Shown here one piece after another: positions 11,236-21,509 of a stretch of 64,000 bases of DNA. Below the pieces are notes generated by a model. The model ran no database searches. It saw only the letters and a program-made list of their open reading frames with translations, and was not told the origin of the DNA. The stretch's first letter is position 1, and each line of letters begins with the position of its first letter. The DNA comes from Cylicocyclus nassatus (Eukaryota > Nematoda > Chromadorea > Rhabditida > Strongylidae): positions 18,825,676 to 18,889,675 of the forward strand of contig CATQJL010000316.1 of the NCBI GenBank assembly GCA_958299035.1, in the 5' to 3' direction. Position numbers and translations under genes: made by a program.

Positions 11236-11424
11236 ATCGCTCTTACTGTATGTCAAAAACGTGTCGCTAGAAGAAGTATCTGAAACTGACCATCACTTTG
11301 GATTTGGAGGGAAATCTTCTGATCGAGTTCCGCATAAGGAGACTGTGCTTGATGATTCCAAGCGTATTCTTTTTGTGAGAGATCGACTCATAACACCTAT
11401 GCACCAGTCGTACGCTGTCAGCAA
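11236..11424 (+). CDS. Unknown gene, exon of 189 bases
   Basis: A strong acceptor (CACTTGTGTTTTAG, ending 11235) and a GTAAGC donor at 11425 enclose an open frame of 189 bases in phase 2 to phase 2. The peptide is hydrophilic and protein-like, beginning SLLLYVKNVSLEEVSETDHH and ending RDRLITPMHQSYAVS. Its first base completes the split codon left by the exon at 3894-3985 (AG plus A gives Arg), so both may belong to one transcript. For the downstream end, which leaves AA, two phase-compatible acceptors occur. One is at 14103, which would add 12 residues and then a stop at 14137-14139. The other is at 14172, which opens a 43-codon frame ending in TAG. I recognise no domain. Confidence 0.55.
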
Positions 11425-11712
11425 GTAAGCACATGAATTTTTTAACGAAAGAGCCATGTAATTACCATTTTACAATCTGGCAAGCAAATCTCCCTTTTGA
11501 AGCAAGTTACAGTCAAGGTGCATAAGTGCAGTTGAAGATTTTTGAATCACACACACATATGCTTTCTGGTGAGTGACGTAAGGTTTTGATAGTTGAGATG
11601 CAGACAACTGCTAATCTATCCAGAGCTGTTGTCTGACTATCATCTGAATGCGCTATACAGTTTGAAGTGAATACTTGCTTCTCTGCTTATCGTTCCCAAT
11701 TGCTTATAACTA

Positions 11713-12414
11713 TTAGGTTGGCACGAAAGTTCGTTCGCACCATTTTCAAAAATTCATAACTCCCACTTTTTCCAACCGATTTGACTGCTTTTATTTTTGT
11801 ATGAAAGAATAAGTCATGCTCTTTATGATGACTTCTTAGCTGCTTACTATTGATCATCTATTGCATAGATAGGAGCGATAGAAGAAAATTAGTCAACATT
11901 CGAATTTTCTGTGTACGTTCATAAAAAATCGGAAACTTGCAACAAAAATCGGAGCATTCGGTATTGTAGGTTCCTCCACCAGCTCTTTCTAACAGTGCAA
12001 AGTTTGCGCTGATGGAGCGTCTCTGTGAAAAGTTATGATTTTCCTGAAGAATGCCAAAATAAATCAAATTCGCCGTTTTGTATTGCTTGCTCGAATATCG
12101 TAACTTTTCATAGAGATGTTTAGTCAGCGCAAGCTTTGCACAGTCAGAAAAAGCTGGTGAAAGAACCTACAGTACCGACTGTTCCGATTTTTGTTGCAAG
12201 TTTCCGTTTTTTCATGAACCTACAGAGAAAGATCGAATTGACTAATTTTCTTCTACCGCCCATACAAGATTATCATCAGCAAGCAGCCAAGATGTCATCA
12301 TAAAGAGCATGACCTACTCTTTCGTACAAAAATGAAAGCAGTCAAATCGGTTTTAAAAAAGCAGGAGTAATGAATTTTTGAGAATGGTGCAAGCGAACTT
12401 TCGCGCCAACCTAA
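11713..12414. mobile_element. Mariner-like palindromic MITE, copy 1 (702 bp)
   Basis: Inverted termini TTAGGTTGGCACGAAAGTTC at the left and the complement at the right (ending GCCAACCTAA) are flanked by TA dinucleotides at 11711 and 12415. The two halves are inverted copies of each other almost to the centre, including an ATCGGAGCATTCGGTATTG block. TA target and TTAGGTTG termini are typical of mariner-class elements. A second copy lies at 42567-43237 and a broken one at 45431. No transposase is encoded. Confidence 0.85.
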
Positions 12415-12539
12415 TAAAATCATTTCAAAGTAAAGAGAACCCTGGAATGTTAGTAGTTTTGAGATAGCTCAGCTCGCCTGTGCAAAGCGAAGCAGAGGAC
12501 TGACAAAGCAACATTCCTAACAAGTCGTAGTTTAGCAGA

Positions 12540-12582
12540 TTTTGTTATCGATCTCCCGTTCAAACGCGATCAAGATGGTAGA
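12540..12582. repeat. Fragment of the 15147 hairpin family
   Basis: GTTATCGATCTCCCGTTCAA followed by CGCGATCAAGATGGTAG parallels GTTATCGACTTTCTGTTCAA and CGCGACCAAGATGGCAG at about 15178-15215. Confidence 0.5.
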
Positions 12583-12796
12583 GCTACAATGATGGCTGAC
12601 CTTTTGGCGTCCTAGAAAATTGGAGATCGCTTAACGTATCAACTCAAACGCCTCATCCTACCACAGAGGTCTATACAAGAGATCAAATGATATTAAAGCG
12701 AGTAGAAACGGATAAAGGTGCACTCACCATGCAGCGATTTTTGTAGTCAAACCATACGTTTGAGAGACAACTATTAGCCACTATATTTTATTTAGC

Positions 12797-13868
12797 ACTA
12801 GCTGGCTTACCCGGCTCCGCCGTATCCGGACCAAACTTGGCACACATACACTTCGGGCCCCGGCGGGTGTCACAGTCCACTTTTCGTTATCGATCGATGT
12901 CGATTTTACCGATTTTTATCGATTTTTTTGCAGAGTTCACCTACAGGGCTAGGAGTTGGCACAGGGGGGGGGGGGAAGTGAGCATGGGGATTCCGAATAC
13001 AATATTTGTTTTCAGAATTATCGATTGCTTTTATCGATTTTATCGATTTTTTGTAAAGTTTGACCTGCTGGGCTGGGAGTTTGCACAGGAGGGTAATCGA
13101 GCATGCTGATTACGAATACAATATTAGTTTTCAAGATCGTCCATTACTTTTATCGATTTTATCGATTTTTTGAAAATTTGAGCTAGGAGGCTGGAATTTG
13201 GCACAGGGGTGTAATCGAGCATGCTGATCACCCCCCTTGGGGATGATCAGCATGCTCGATTACCCCCCTGTGCGAACTCCCAGCCCCCTAGCTCAAACTT
13301 TGCAAAAAAATCGATAAAATCGATAAAAGTAATCGATAATCCCGAAAACCAATATTGTACTCGGAATCCCCATGCTCGATTACCCCTTTGTGCCAACTCC
13401 CAGCCCCGTAGCTCAAACTTTGCAAAAAAATCGATAAAATCGATAAAAGTAATCGATAATCCTGAGAACCAATATTGTACTCGGAATCCCTATGCTCGAT
13501 TACCCCTTTGTGCCAACTCCCAGCCCCGTAGCTCAAACTTTGCAAAAAAATCGATAAAATCGATAAAAGTAATCGATAATCCTGAGAACCAATATTGTAT
13601 TCGGAATCCCCATGCTCGATTACCCCCCTGTGCCAACTCCCAGCCCCGTAGGTGAACTCAGCAAAAAAATCGATAAAAATCGATAAAATCGATATCGATC
13701 GATGACGAAAAGTAGCCTATGACACCCGCCGGGGCCCGAAGTGTATGTGTGCCAAGTTTGGTCCGGATCGGTTCAGAAATGGAATTTTCTATTCGGAACA
13801 TACGTACAGACATACATACAGACAGACAGACATACATACAAACAGACATTCAGCTTTATATATAAGAT
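12797..13868 (+). mobile_element. ATCGAT palindrome element, long copy 1
   Basis: The left end is ACTAGCTGGCTTACCCGGCT; the right end is a GACA/CATA microsatellite followed by TTCAGCTTTATATATAAGA. Between them are two inverted arms. The left arm begins with a block (CCAAACTTGGCACACATACA) whose complement closes the right arm at about 13740-13760. The turn is at about 13234, where GATCACCCCCCTTGGGGATGATC sits between copies of AATCGAGCATGC and its complement. Each arm is built of units of about 120 bases rich in ATCGAT. No protein is encoded; the frame at 13221-13655 is simply the tandem unit read through. The class is unknown to me. Confidence 0.85.
13281..13650 (+). repeat. Tandem 120-bp repeat in the palindrome right arm
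   Basis: The start of the GTAGCTCAAACTTTGC block recurs exactly every 120 bases (landmark CAGCCCC at 13281, 13401, 13521 and 13641), with only scattered substitutions. Each unit carries about four ATCGAT cores and the phrase CATGCTCGATTACCCC. Confidence 0.9.
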
Positions 13869-13869
13869 A

Positions 13870-14475
13870 AATATACTTGAGGATCCCGCCAACGCAAACC
13901 TCATTACTCCTGTAGCTTAACTTGCGTAAGGTTTGGTAGGATGCCGGCTCATTTGTTACTGTTATACACTCGTTCCTATTAGGTTTTGTTTTTAGCCATT
14001 AATCAAAACGATTCGAAAGTTTTGCGTGCCACTATTTCCATTTCGTACGGCAATGATAGTGACTTTTCACTCAAATGCAGCATCCTATGATCGCTTTTTT
14101 AGCGTTGCTGCCAATGACGCCAAGAATTTCGACTTATAGAGGCCGCTCAAATGTTCTTTTATCCAAACCAGCAAAGTTCGTTCTGTTTTCCCAGCATACT
14201 CTCCCCCACATGAAAGGCATTCTATGAAAAACTACCCGTACATCACAATTTCCATCTCCGCCAAAGGGCAAATTACGCAGCTGGGGTTCTCACAAGGACA
14301 GTAGTGGACAGTTATGGCTCCGCACTGGCCGCCGCTCTAAATTACTCGGTGAGATTCTTTAACTCTTATAGAATCCTCCAGACCTGCAGGCGTAAGCGTG
14401 ATTCAATTGCCTTGCTCATCTCTTCCGTTGCATATGGTAGACAAAAGGAAATCTTGTTTTCGAGCTATCTCTCGC
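13870..14475 (+). other. Mostly empty; two candidate terminal exons
   Basis: Two acceptors could serve the gene with an exon at 11236-11424. CGCTTTTTTAG precedes 14103 (12 codons then TAG). ATCCAAACCAG precedes 14172, where a frame containing YPYITISISAKGQITQ ends in TAG. Both fit the required phase; I cannot choose between them. Confidence 0.3.
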
Positions 14476-14483
14476 CTCTGAAC

Positions 14484-14841
14484 CAGTGGCGTACCCAGGA
14501 TTTCGGCTCGAGGGGGGGGAGTAGGAGGCGGGACAAAAAAAATTTTTCCGATGAAGGTGCGTGATCAGCCACGGCACTCCGAAAAGTTTCTGGTATGCTC
14601 CCTAAAATTTTCGCGAGCGGAGCCCAAATTTCAGAAAAGGGGCGTGGCGTCGTCCCCCCCCCCAAAAAATTTTTTTATAAGGCTAAAATGATTTTTTTAA
14701 TTTTTTAATAATTAGTCTAATTACTTACAAGTGCAAACAAGTCATTTGCACAATTTTATAACCCATGTAAGTAACTTCCAAAAATTCAAAAATTTCGCGA
14801 CCCGTTCTCCCCCCCCCCCCCCCGCCCCCGGTACGCCACTG
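14484..14841. mobile_element. hAT-like MITE with perfect 8-bp TSD (358 bp)
   Basis: Inverted termini CAGTGGCGTACC and GGTACGCCACTG are flanked by identical 8-base repeats CTCTGAAC at 14476-14483 and 14842-14849. An 8-base target duplication with CAG-type ends is the hallmark of hAT transposons. The intact duplication suggests a fairly young insertion. Long poly-G/C and poly-A/T runs lie inside. Confidence 0.88.
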
Positions 14842-15146
14842 CTCTGAACTACTCGAGCTCGAGAACGACAGCATGTCTTGAAAGAATATTCGTTGCATTC
14901 TGCCACTCGACGATGCCAGGCGCTCCTCAATAGCGGGTGAGGTCTTTCCTGGCTTTCATGCTGTTCTCCTAGATGACCAAGGGTGTGCTGAAGGGCAGTG
15001 GACCAAAGTGTTCTTATTACTCGGCTTTATCTACTGTCTGTTGTTTTCCATTCTCCTTTCACTATATCTTTGATTTTCGGCTTCTGACGAGGGCGAAGAC
15101 GCCGAAACATCAGCCATAAATAAAGATCTTCCATCTTGCCATCTTC

Positions 15147-15341
15147 GACCTTCTATAAATCTTGGCATGGTAATTTGTTATCGACTTTCTGTTCAAGCGC
15201 GACCAAGATGGCAGGTCTTTATCCATGCTTTTGACGAGACGAAGAGCCGAAATATCAGCCATGAATAAAGATCTGCCATCTTGGTCGCGCTTGAACAGAA
15301 AGTCGATAACAAGTTACCATACCAAGATTTATAGAAGGTCG
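15147..15341. mobile_element. Hairpin MITE, about 195 bp
   Basis: About 77 bases at 15147-15223 (CGACCTTCTATAAATCTTGG onward) pair with their complement at 15263-15341, leaving a loop of about 40 bases. Related GACGA...GCCGAAA.ATCAGCCAT.AATAAAGAT sequence occurs immediately upstream at 15085-15130, and a fragment lies at 12540. Confidence 0.75.
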
Positions 15342-15412
15342 AACTTTTTTAAAGCATTTAAAGAATTGTTCAAATTTTATAAAAAAAGAAATTGTTGTAA
15401 TATCTATGTAAA

Positions 15413-15705
15413 GGGCCTCGCCGTTAACGATAATACTTCATTGCCATGTTTTGGTGAGAGCACTGCTTTTGCGACTGTCGTAACCGAAAAGCACCTTTCC
15501 TTTCTACTGAGCAATACATTTAGAAGGATGCCAGTATTCTTGAAAAAACTAAACCGAGCCATGGCACATGCTTCTAGCGGGTAAGTTGCTAATTTGCTGA
15601 AATCAACTGATCTCTACTGGATTTGATTAGAGATTCCCAACGATACGTAGCCGCTACGAGAGGTCTTCTCAACAGTATGTCGATAAATATGAAAAAAATG
15701 CAAAT
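15413..15705 (+). CDS. Unknown gene, two exons
   Basis: A frame from about 15413 (possible acceptor TATGTAAAG) to 15580 ends at a perfect GTAAGT donor. A 50-base intron ends in GATTTGATTAG at 15630. The next exon, 15631-15705, continues in phase (split Gly codon), encodes 24 further codons (DSQRYVAATRGLLNSMSINM and on) and ends at a GTAATG donor. The peptide around the junction reads KKLNRAMAHASSGDSQRYVA, mostly helical in character. It does not join in phase directly to the exon at 11236-11424, so intermediate exons or a separate gene are needed. The upstream flank is a hairpin MITE. I recognise no family. Confidence 0.45.
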
Positions 15706-16440
15706 GTAATGTCCTTGATTCATCTCAAAGTGCTCTTTGCGTGGATATGGAAACTGCTTGTATTCTCGATTGCTTACCTACTCGGAGGTAACATCCAGCA
15801 GTTTGCGAACAAACAACAAACACGCTTTTCGCTTATATGGGCTGCTGCACGGATTGTGTGCTAATGCAAATTTCGGAGTTTTTGAGTGTTTATAGTAATT
15901 TTGATTGACACAGATATACAGCATATAGATAAAATCTATCCAGTGCATCACTTCTAAAATGGCACACAGATTTTTATATTCAACTCGATTCACTGTAACT
16001 CAGATCACAACAGAGACAATTGATAATCAAACACCTTCAAAACTATTTCTTCATTTTGCTCTCAGTTTCTTGCCATTTGTAACTAATTTTCCGGACCCGT
16101 AAATGAGCAATTTTACATGAAAAATACAATAGACTTTCCTTGCAATCAACTGCAAAGAACACGATAGCAGAATAATTTTTGGTCACTTTTTCGTTATTCG
16201 GCTTTTACTCCGCTTTTCCTATCCAATTTTTCATTGAGATAATCTATATGTGATTTATACCAAGTGAAATTCTTATATTTTGCGGGAGAATTCTCTCGGT
16301 TTGTTGAATTTTATACATTTTGGCTTCCGGGGGGTGAGTTTTCAATTCTATACTCGATGACGCATGGTGATGCTTTTCTCAAAAAATCTTTGACACTATC
16401 TGACACAAAAATCAGCATTTTTTCTCCTCACATGTGTCTC
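15706..16440. other. No supported gene
   Basis: AT-rich unique sequence; no splice-bounded frames, terminal repeats or RNA genes recognised. Confidence 0.35.
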
Positions 16441-16489
16441 GCTCATACAGGGCCTGCTTTTCTTGTCTGTCTCCATTTCATCCTATCTG

Positions 16490-19065
16490 AGCAAAGTCTT
16501 CGTTTATATCACGTTCTCGCAGGTCGGCCTTGATTCTGTCCATCCACCTCATCTCTGGTCTACCTCTAAGTCTTTTGCCTGGTTCCTCTACACTAGGGCT
16601 AACTTGTGATGTGACTTTCATCCCTTCTGCGCACATGCCCATGCCATCGTAACCTCTTTTGCTGAATTTCTGGGAGTTGGAACTACTTTATTTTGCGCGC
16701 GTACAGTGTCATTGCAGATATGACCCTTCAGTGTGACTCCTAAGATCCATCGCAGTTGTTTCCATGACTTTGAGATTGCGCTCCTCGTTCCGCGTACAGG
16801 GCCAGCACTCACTGCCATACAATGCTGCTGGGCGGATAACACTCCGGTACAGTTGGGACTTAAGTTGCAATTTGATTCTCCTGCCTCACATAACCCCTGT
16901 TACAGTTCTCCATTTCTATGCTGTGTTCATCCTGCCTGGACCTCCTCTTGTAGGCCTCCTTTCGCTGAGATGTGAATGCCTGACTACTTGTACGACGTTG
17001 TCTTCTTCAGCTCTTCATTACCGATGTTCAGGGTACCATGAGTTTGTTCCCCCACTTTCATATAATCTTCCCGGTGTTGAGCCTCAGGCCATACAACTCT
17101 AGTCTGTTCTTCCACTTATGTACCTCGTCTTGTAGCTCCTTGCTGGTACCTGACATCAAGACCACATCTGCGTGGAGAAGTGTCCAAGGAGGTTCACGTC
17201 TGAGCGGTTCCATCACGGCGTTCCTCGCGATGATGAAGCGCAATAGAACTGAACCTTGATGTACTCCAACCTTGATTCGGAATTACTTTTGCCCTGCAGC
17301 TGTTTGCACGAGGCTTGAAGCGTTGTGGTAGATCAAATTTACCCACTGAACGTACTCCTCTGGCACCCTGTGCTTCCGTAAGGCCCACCATACAACCTTA
17401 TGAGGCACCTTATTGAGGGCTTTTTCCATTTCCAGGAAGGCTGCGTGCATCCTTCTGCTTCTCTCTATCTTTCTCTGCGTCAACTGTACCTACTCCTTTC
17501 ACGAATCCGCACTGATTTGGTGACAACACTATGATATCTCGAAGTCAAATTTCGATTATACGCTCGAAGGTTTTTGAAGTGTGGCTCATCAATTAGTTTG
17601 GTGGTAGGATGCGCAGTCTGCTATGTCTCCCTTGTTCTTTCATATCGGAATCGTTGTGCTGCCGATCACGAGGCAGTCTTTTGCTCCTTATAATCTGATT
17701 GAGGAGACTCGTTAGCCGTGTGCTCCGGATTGTCCACACATTTTTCAGAACTCGCTTGGTATGTAGTCTAGACCAGTCGCTTTGTCATTCTTCGTTCTTC
17801 TTATGGCTAGCCATACTCCCTCTTCTGTGACTGCCAGCACCGGTCCTTCTAAGGGCTGGCTTCTGAAATGGGGTTTATGGTGCCGTGGTAGCCATTTCAT
17901 TCGAGTAAGTTCTCCGTGATGTCCGTCTTTAGGTGATGTCCTCTGGTTTTCTTAGCGTCACAAGATTTGTCTTCGATATGGGAAAAGTGCTCTATATCTT
18001 TGTGGACTTCACTCTTCCTCTCGCTATCCGGTATATCTCACATTCTTCCTCGCGAAACTCTAGATGATCGTAGAGCTCTTTCAAGTACATTTGTTTTGCC
18101 TTCTTTACGGCAGCCTTGTACTGTGTTGGCTTGTTGGTATGTCTGGCGATCGTCCTCCGATTTCGTCTCATGCCATCGCTTGTGGGCATCTTTTCTCCTT
18201 TATGACTTTTTGCACTTCGTCATTCCACCACCACGTTTCTCGATTAATCCTTCTTTTTCCTGGCTTTGTACTTCCCAGGATCATGTGTGCCACTTTATAG
18301 ACTCGCTGTTTCAAACTAACCGAGGACCGCTCTTAGAGTTGTTAGCAGTGCTTGTTTCGTTGCGTTGGTTTTCAATCCACCAACCAATGCGTGTCCTGAA
18401 TTCAGATCCTGAGGTCGAGAAGTAATGGTGTATGTTGGGGTATGCAGCTCTCACCGAGAATAACCTTGCAATCCTTTGCGTTTTTGAGGTCGCGTTGTCG
18501 GATAGCCCAGAAGTCTATCGTTTGTAGTCACCACTTGTATATTTAATGAAGTGATCATCTTTCTTGATCCGATTTCTTTTTCCGATGTAGTATGTGTTCG
18601 CCAAGACCAGATCATGACCTGAGGCAAATTCTGAATTGCCTCACCTCTTGAAGGATAATCACCTCATTGCATGTTCCGTACTTGTGGCCTCCTGATATTT
18701 CCCCAACTTCTCCTCGCCTTTGTCCCGCATGTCCGCCGAGGTCCGCTGCCGGAGTGTCTTTTCCAGTGGAAATAAATTGATGTGGTCATGTGGTCATCCA
18801 GCTCCTGCCAGGACGCGTCTTTTTCATCACACTTACATCCGACTTGTAGCGCATCGGCGGTGATTATTCGTAGGCCTGTTTCCCAGTATCTATTTTATGC
18901 TCATCACACGACGTCCCTTCAGAAGATCTGCTAACTCACGAGTACGAGAAGTGAGTGTACCTATATTGATGGTAGCTAGAAAAAAGTCTGCGATGCCTTG
19001 GACCGTTGCCTCTGGTGAACTAGCTTTAGCCGTTCCCATTCACCTTGCTGACGCGGTAACCTTCG
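16490..19065 (-). pseudogene. RTE-type non-LTR retrotransposon, decayed
   Basis: Read on the minus strand, the piece near 19060-18890 holds the start of an endonuclease domain (ATINIGTLTSRTRELADLL). At 18189-17992 is the linker between endonuclease and reverse transcriptase. At 17483-17283 is the palm segment, with FLEMEKALNKVPH where intact copies have FLDLEKAFDRVPH. At 17243-17058 is the YADD region, degraded to HADV. Near 16580-16500 is the C-terminal RGRPEMRWMDRIKADL signature. Order and spacing match a nearly full-length RTE element of about 2.6 kb, but stops and frameshifts split every domain and the catalytic motifs are altered, so it is dead. Similar endonuclease-reverse transcriptase proteins are very abundant in strongylid nematodes as I recall. 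Confidence 0.9.
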
Positions 19066-19261
19066 CCCACTATTCGCACTCATCGGGCTCGAATGCGCGT
19101 CGCTTCCGGTGGACGCCCTAGACTTTACTCGAGTTGCTATATGAGACATGTCTGCATTTTTGATGCGGCGGGTTGTTTCTCAGCCGGCTTGTCGCATGCC
19201 TTTTTTTGGAAGGACAGCCTGACGCTGGAATTGTGAGCAGAATTCTTGTCGCAGGAATTAG

Positions 19262-19347
19262 GCTTAGGATGGATTGAAACCGTGACCTCCAGCGCGGCTA
19301 TGTTATGTAGAGCACTAACCACTAGACTAACTCTGACCAGAGCTTTA
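19262..19347 (-). repeat. tRNA-derived SINE-like sequence
   Basis: The minus strand shows a box A-like TTAGTCTAGTGGTTAGTGC and, about 45 bases on, a box B-like GGTTTCAATCC. The acceptor and T stems do not pair properly, so it is not a functional tRNA. It lies just upstream of the RTE remnant in the same orientation. Confidence 0.5.
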
Positions 19348-19357
19348 TTCAAAAATA

Positions 19358-19565
19358 CAGTCTGCCCCAATCGGGATCAGGCCGAACCGTCGGCCGAATT
19401 TGCGCGCTCTCAGCGCTAGGGGATTGCGCTGCATACGCGCGCTGTCGCAGAGAGCGAAGAGATCGAGGAGAGAGCAGACTAGCTAGCCGCAGCTGTGGCG
19501 AGAAACGCTCGCGTCGCGGACTCCCGCCATGCCGATTTTGGCCTGGTTAGGATTGGGGCAGACTG
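19358..19565. mobile_element. TA-flanked MITE, 208 bp
   Basis: CAGTCTGCCCCAATC at the left matches GATTGGGGCAGACTG at the right, followed inward by a paired GATCAGGCC/GGCCTGGTT block. TA dinucleotides flank both sides (19356 and 19566). This fits a mariner-class non-autonomous element. Confidence 0.8.
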
Positions 19566-19859
19566 TACTCTAATCGGACTTTATAATGACTTAAAATATG
19601 TTGGGTCAAAAACTAATTTTTGCAACTTCCATAACTTTACTCTCTTAGAATGCCGCGCGCTCAACTTTGACAGTGTATAGAACTTGACGAACGCTATGAA
19701 TTGGCACGAACTGTTCGATTTTTGACGAATTGGAAAAGTTCTCAGCATTTTTCGAAAATAACTGTACCTGGGAAATGAAGGCGTTGTGAGCAAAAAATAA
19801 AGCCGTTCGCAACCTAAGCCATGCACGACGATTCGAAATTGTGTTGAATTGTTGCTGGA

Positions 19860-20430
19860 GGTTGACTCATTTGGCTCAGATAGAATGAATTAGTATTTGA
19901 AGAAAAGTCGAGGTCTGACGCCCTCACAAACTCAGAGGAATCGCTGTATGCAAGGCTGCTGGGGACAACCGTCAATGACTAAGGAGTCAAAACCTCAAAA
20001 TTCGCCAAAACCTCGCATAATGGGAAAATTTGACCTGATGAACATAAATATCTTCAGTTGTTAAGTCAATGCCTCTTTTCTTGTTCAAGGTGAAACCCGT
20101 AAACCCACAATGAACCTACAAAAAAACCTCTACATGCCATTCTAGTATCGTTTTCGTAATCAGAATGTCGAATAACTTCTCACCAAGCCAGCCAAATCTG
20201 TAATAATTCAAAACTTTTCCTCTTATGTGATATTCCCACCGTATCTTTCACTGCGAAGTAAATTGGCAGAGCAACTGCGCTTGTAGCTTACGTCATAACC
20301 CATATTTTGGCAAATTTTGGATGAGTCATACCGTAAGAAAGAAAAGTCATTAAAAAAGCTGCAAGATTCAGTTTTCAACCTAATATTAAGTTACTCATAA
20401 TTAATGCAAGTTTTCTAAACTCTCTTTCTA
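19860..20430. repeat. Diverged interspersed repeat, paired with 49590-50360
   Basis: The 20250-20420 section resembles 50190-50350: both contain GCGCTTGTAGCTTAC/GTGCTTGTAGCTTAC, then a GAATTT/AAATTT...ATG.GTCATA stretch and AGT/GGT-TTTCAACCTA. Spacing is similar. No termini or coding capacity are seen. Confidence 0.4.
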
Positions 20431-20525
20431 AGCGCAGTGAAGACTGCCATGAAGAGTAGAACCCCGGCTATAAAACCTATGCTTTTGTGTTGCTGTAACC
20501 GCGACAAAAAGATTCCTAGCCTCCA

Positions 20526-20874
20526 AGGCAGCGTCCACCCAAACACTCGCCTCCCATGCTTTTGCCATTCTGGAGCCTTTCTGAGGCCCTGATTACGATA
20601 ATGAAGTTCGAATCGTCCAACTTCCCCCTCCCCCTCCCAAAAAACCGATTCCTAGGGAGCCTATATTGTTGGCGTGGGCGACTTTTAGTAGATGGGTGGT
20701 CGGAGCTTGGTAAGACCTGGGCGGAGCTTGATAGAACTTTGGTTGTTCCAGGTCCATTAGCTCTACTCATAGACAACATTAGAAGACCAAACCAGCGCAG
20801 ATGCCCCTTTCTTGGGGCCTACATCCAGAATCGGCACTGGTCGTAGGGGGTCAAATTTAGCCTGGACACTGCCT
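20526..20874. mobile_element. AGGCAG-family MITE, copy 1
   Basis: The left end AGGCAGCGTCCACCC pairs with the right end CCTGGACACTGCCT. The interior is also partly palindromic. Six members of this family occur in the window. Confidence 0.65.
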
Positions 20875-21190
20875 TTAAGAGATTCAAAAATGTCTCCAAA
20901 ATTCTTGTGCAAAAAAACCACAATTTATTCTTAAATGTTGTAGGATAGCGCGCGACTCTGCTTGTTGTGTTGTCAATGGCCAAATAAGCAATGACGTCAG
21001 ACTCAGATATTAAGTTTTTTCAAGAGAAGATACAGCAAAAAATGTTTAATGTACACTAATTTCAGTTCGAGATTTTACAACTTGTTATAAAATATTTTCT
21101 AGCACAAGACCTCGCAATCGGTATGCACCATTTTGAAAAAAAACGATGATTTTTCGAGGATTTAGGAACGAGCAATTTTTGAGATTTAGG

Positions 21191-21323
21191 CCTGTATGCA
21201 CTAACATCCCTGCGGCGAGGGAGCGACGTTCTCAATGATGTAAAAGTCGCAACGGTTTCCGCGCATGGCCCTACTTTACAGAAGACACCGTTCCCTCGTC
21301 GCAGAAATGTTAGTGCATACAGG
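21191..21323. mobile_element. Hairpin MITE, 133 bp
   Basis: CCTGTATGCACTAACATCCC at the left and its complement (GAAATGTTAGTGCATACAGG) at the right bracket a short loop; the pairing continues inward over GCGGCGAGGGA. Confidence 0.75.
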
Positions 21324-21509
21324 ACATAGTTTGTTTTTGAAGGCTCAAAACTCTGAACAAAGATCTTCGAAAGCAAAAGCATACGTAGGAAACTAGAAGA
21401 AAGGCTTCTAAATCGTAATACGTCTTTAAGATAATTGGTTCTGCGCTGAAAAGCGGCTTCTGCTGGAAAAAGAGGTATAAACTTGCATCAATTATGAATC
21501 AACCTAATA

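Noticed and set aside
13221..13655. 144-codon frame with a repeated peptide of 40 residues
   Set aside because: The repeat is the 120-base DNA unit read in frame (120 is divisible by three), not a repeat protein.
19262..19347. Functional tRNA gene on the minus strand
   Set aside because: Box A and B words are present but the acceptor and T stems do not pair; a SINE remnant is more likely.
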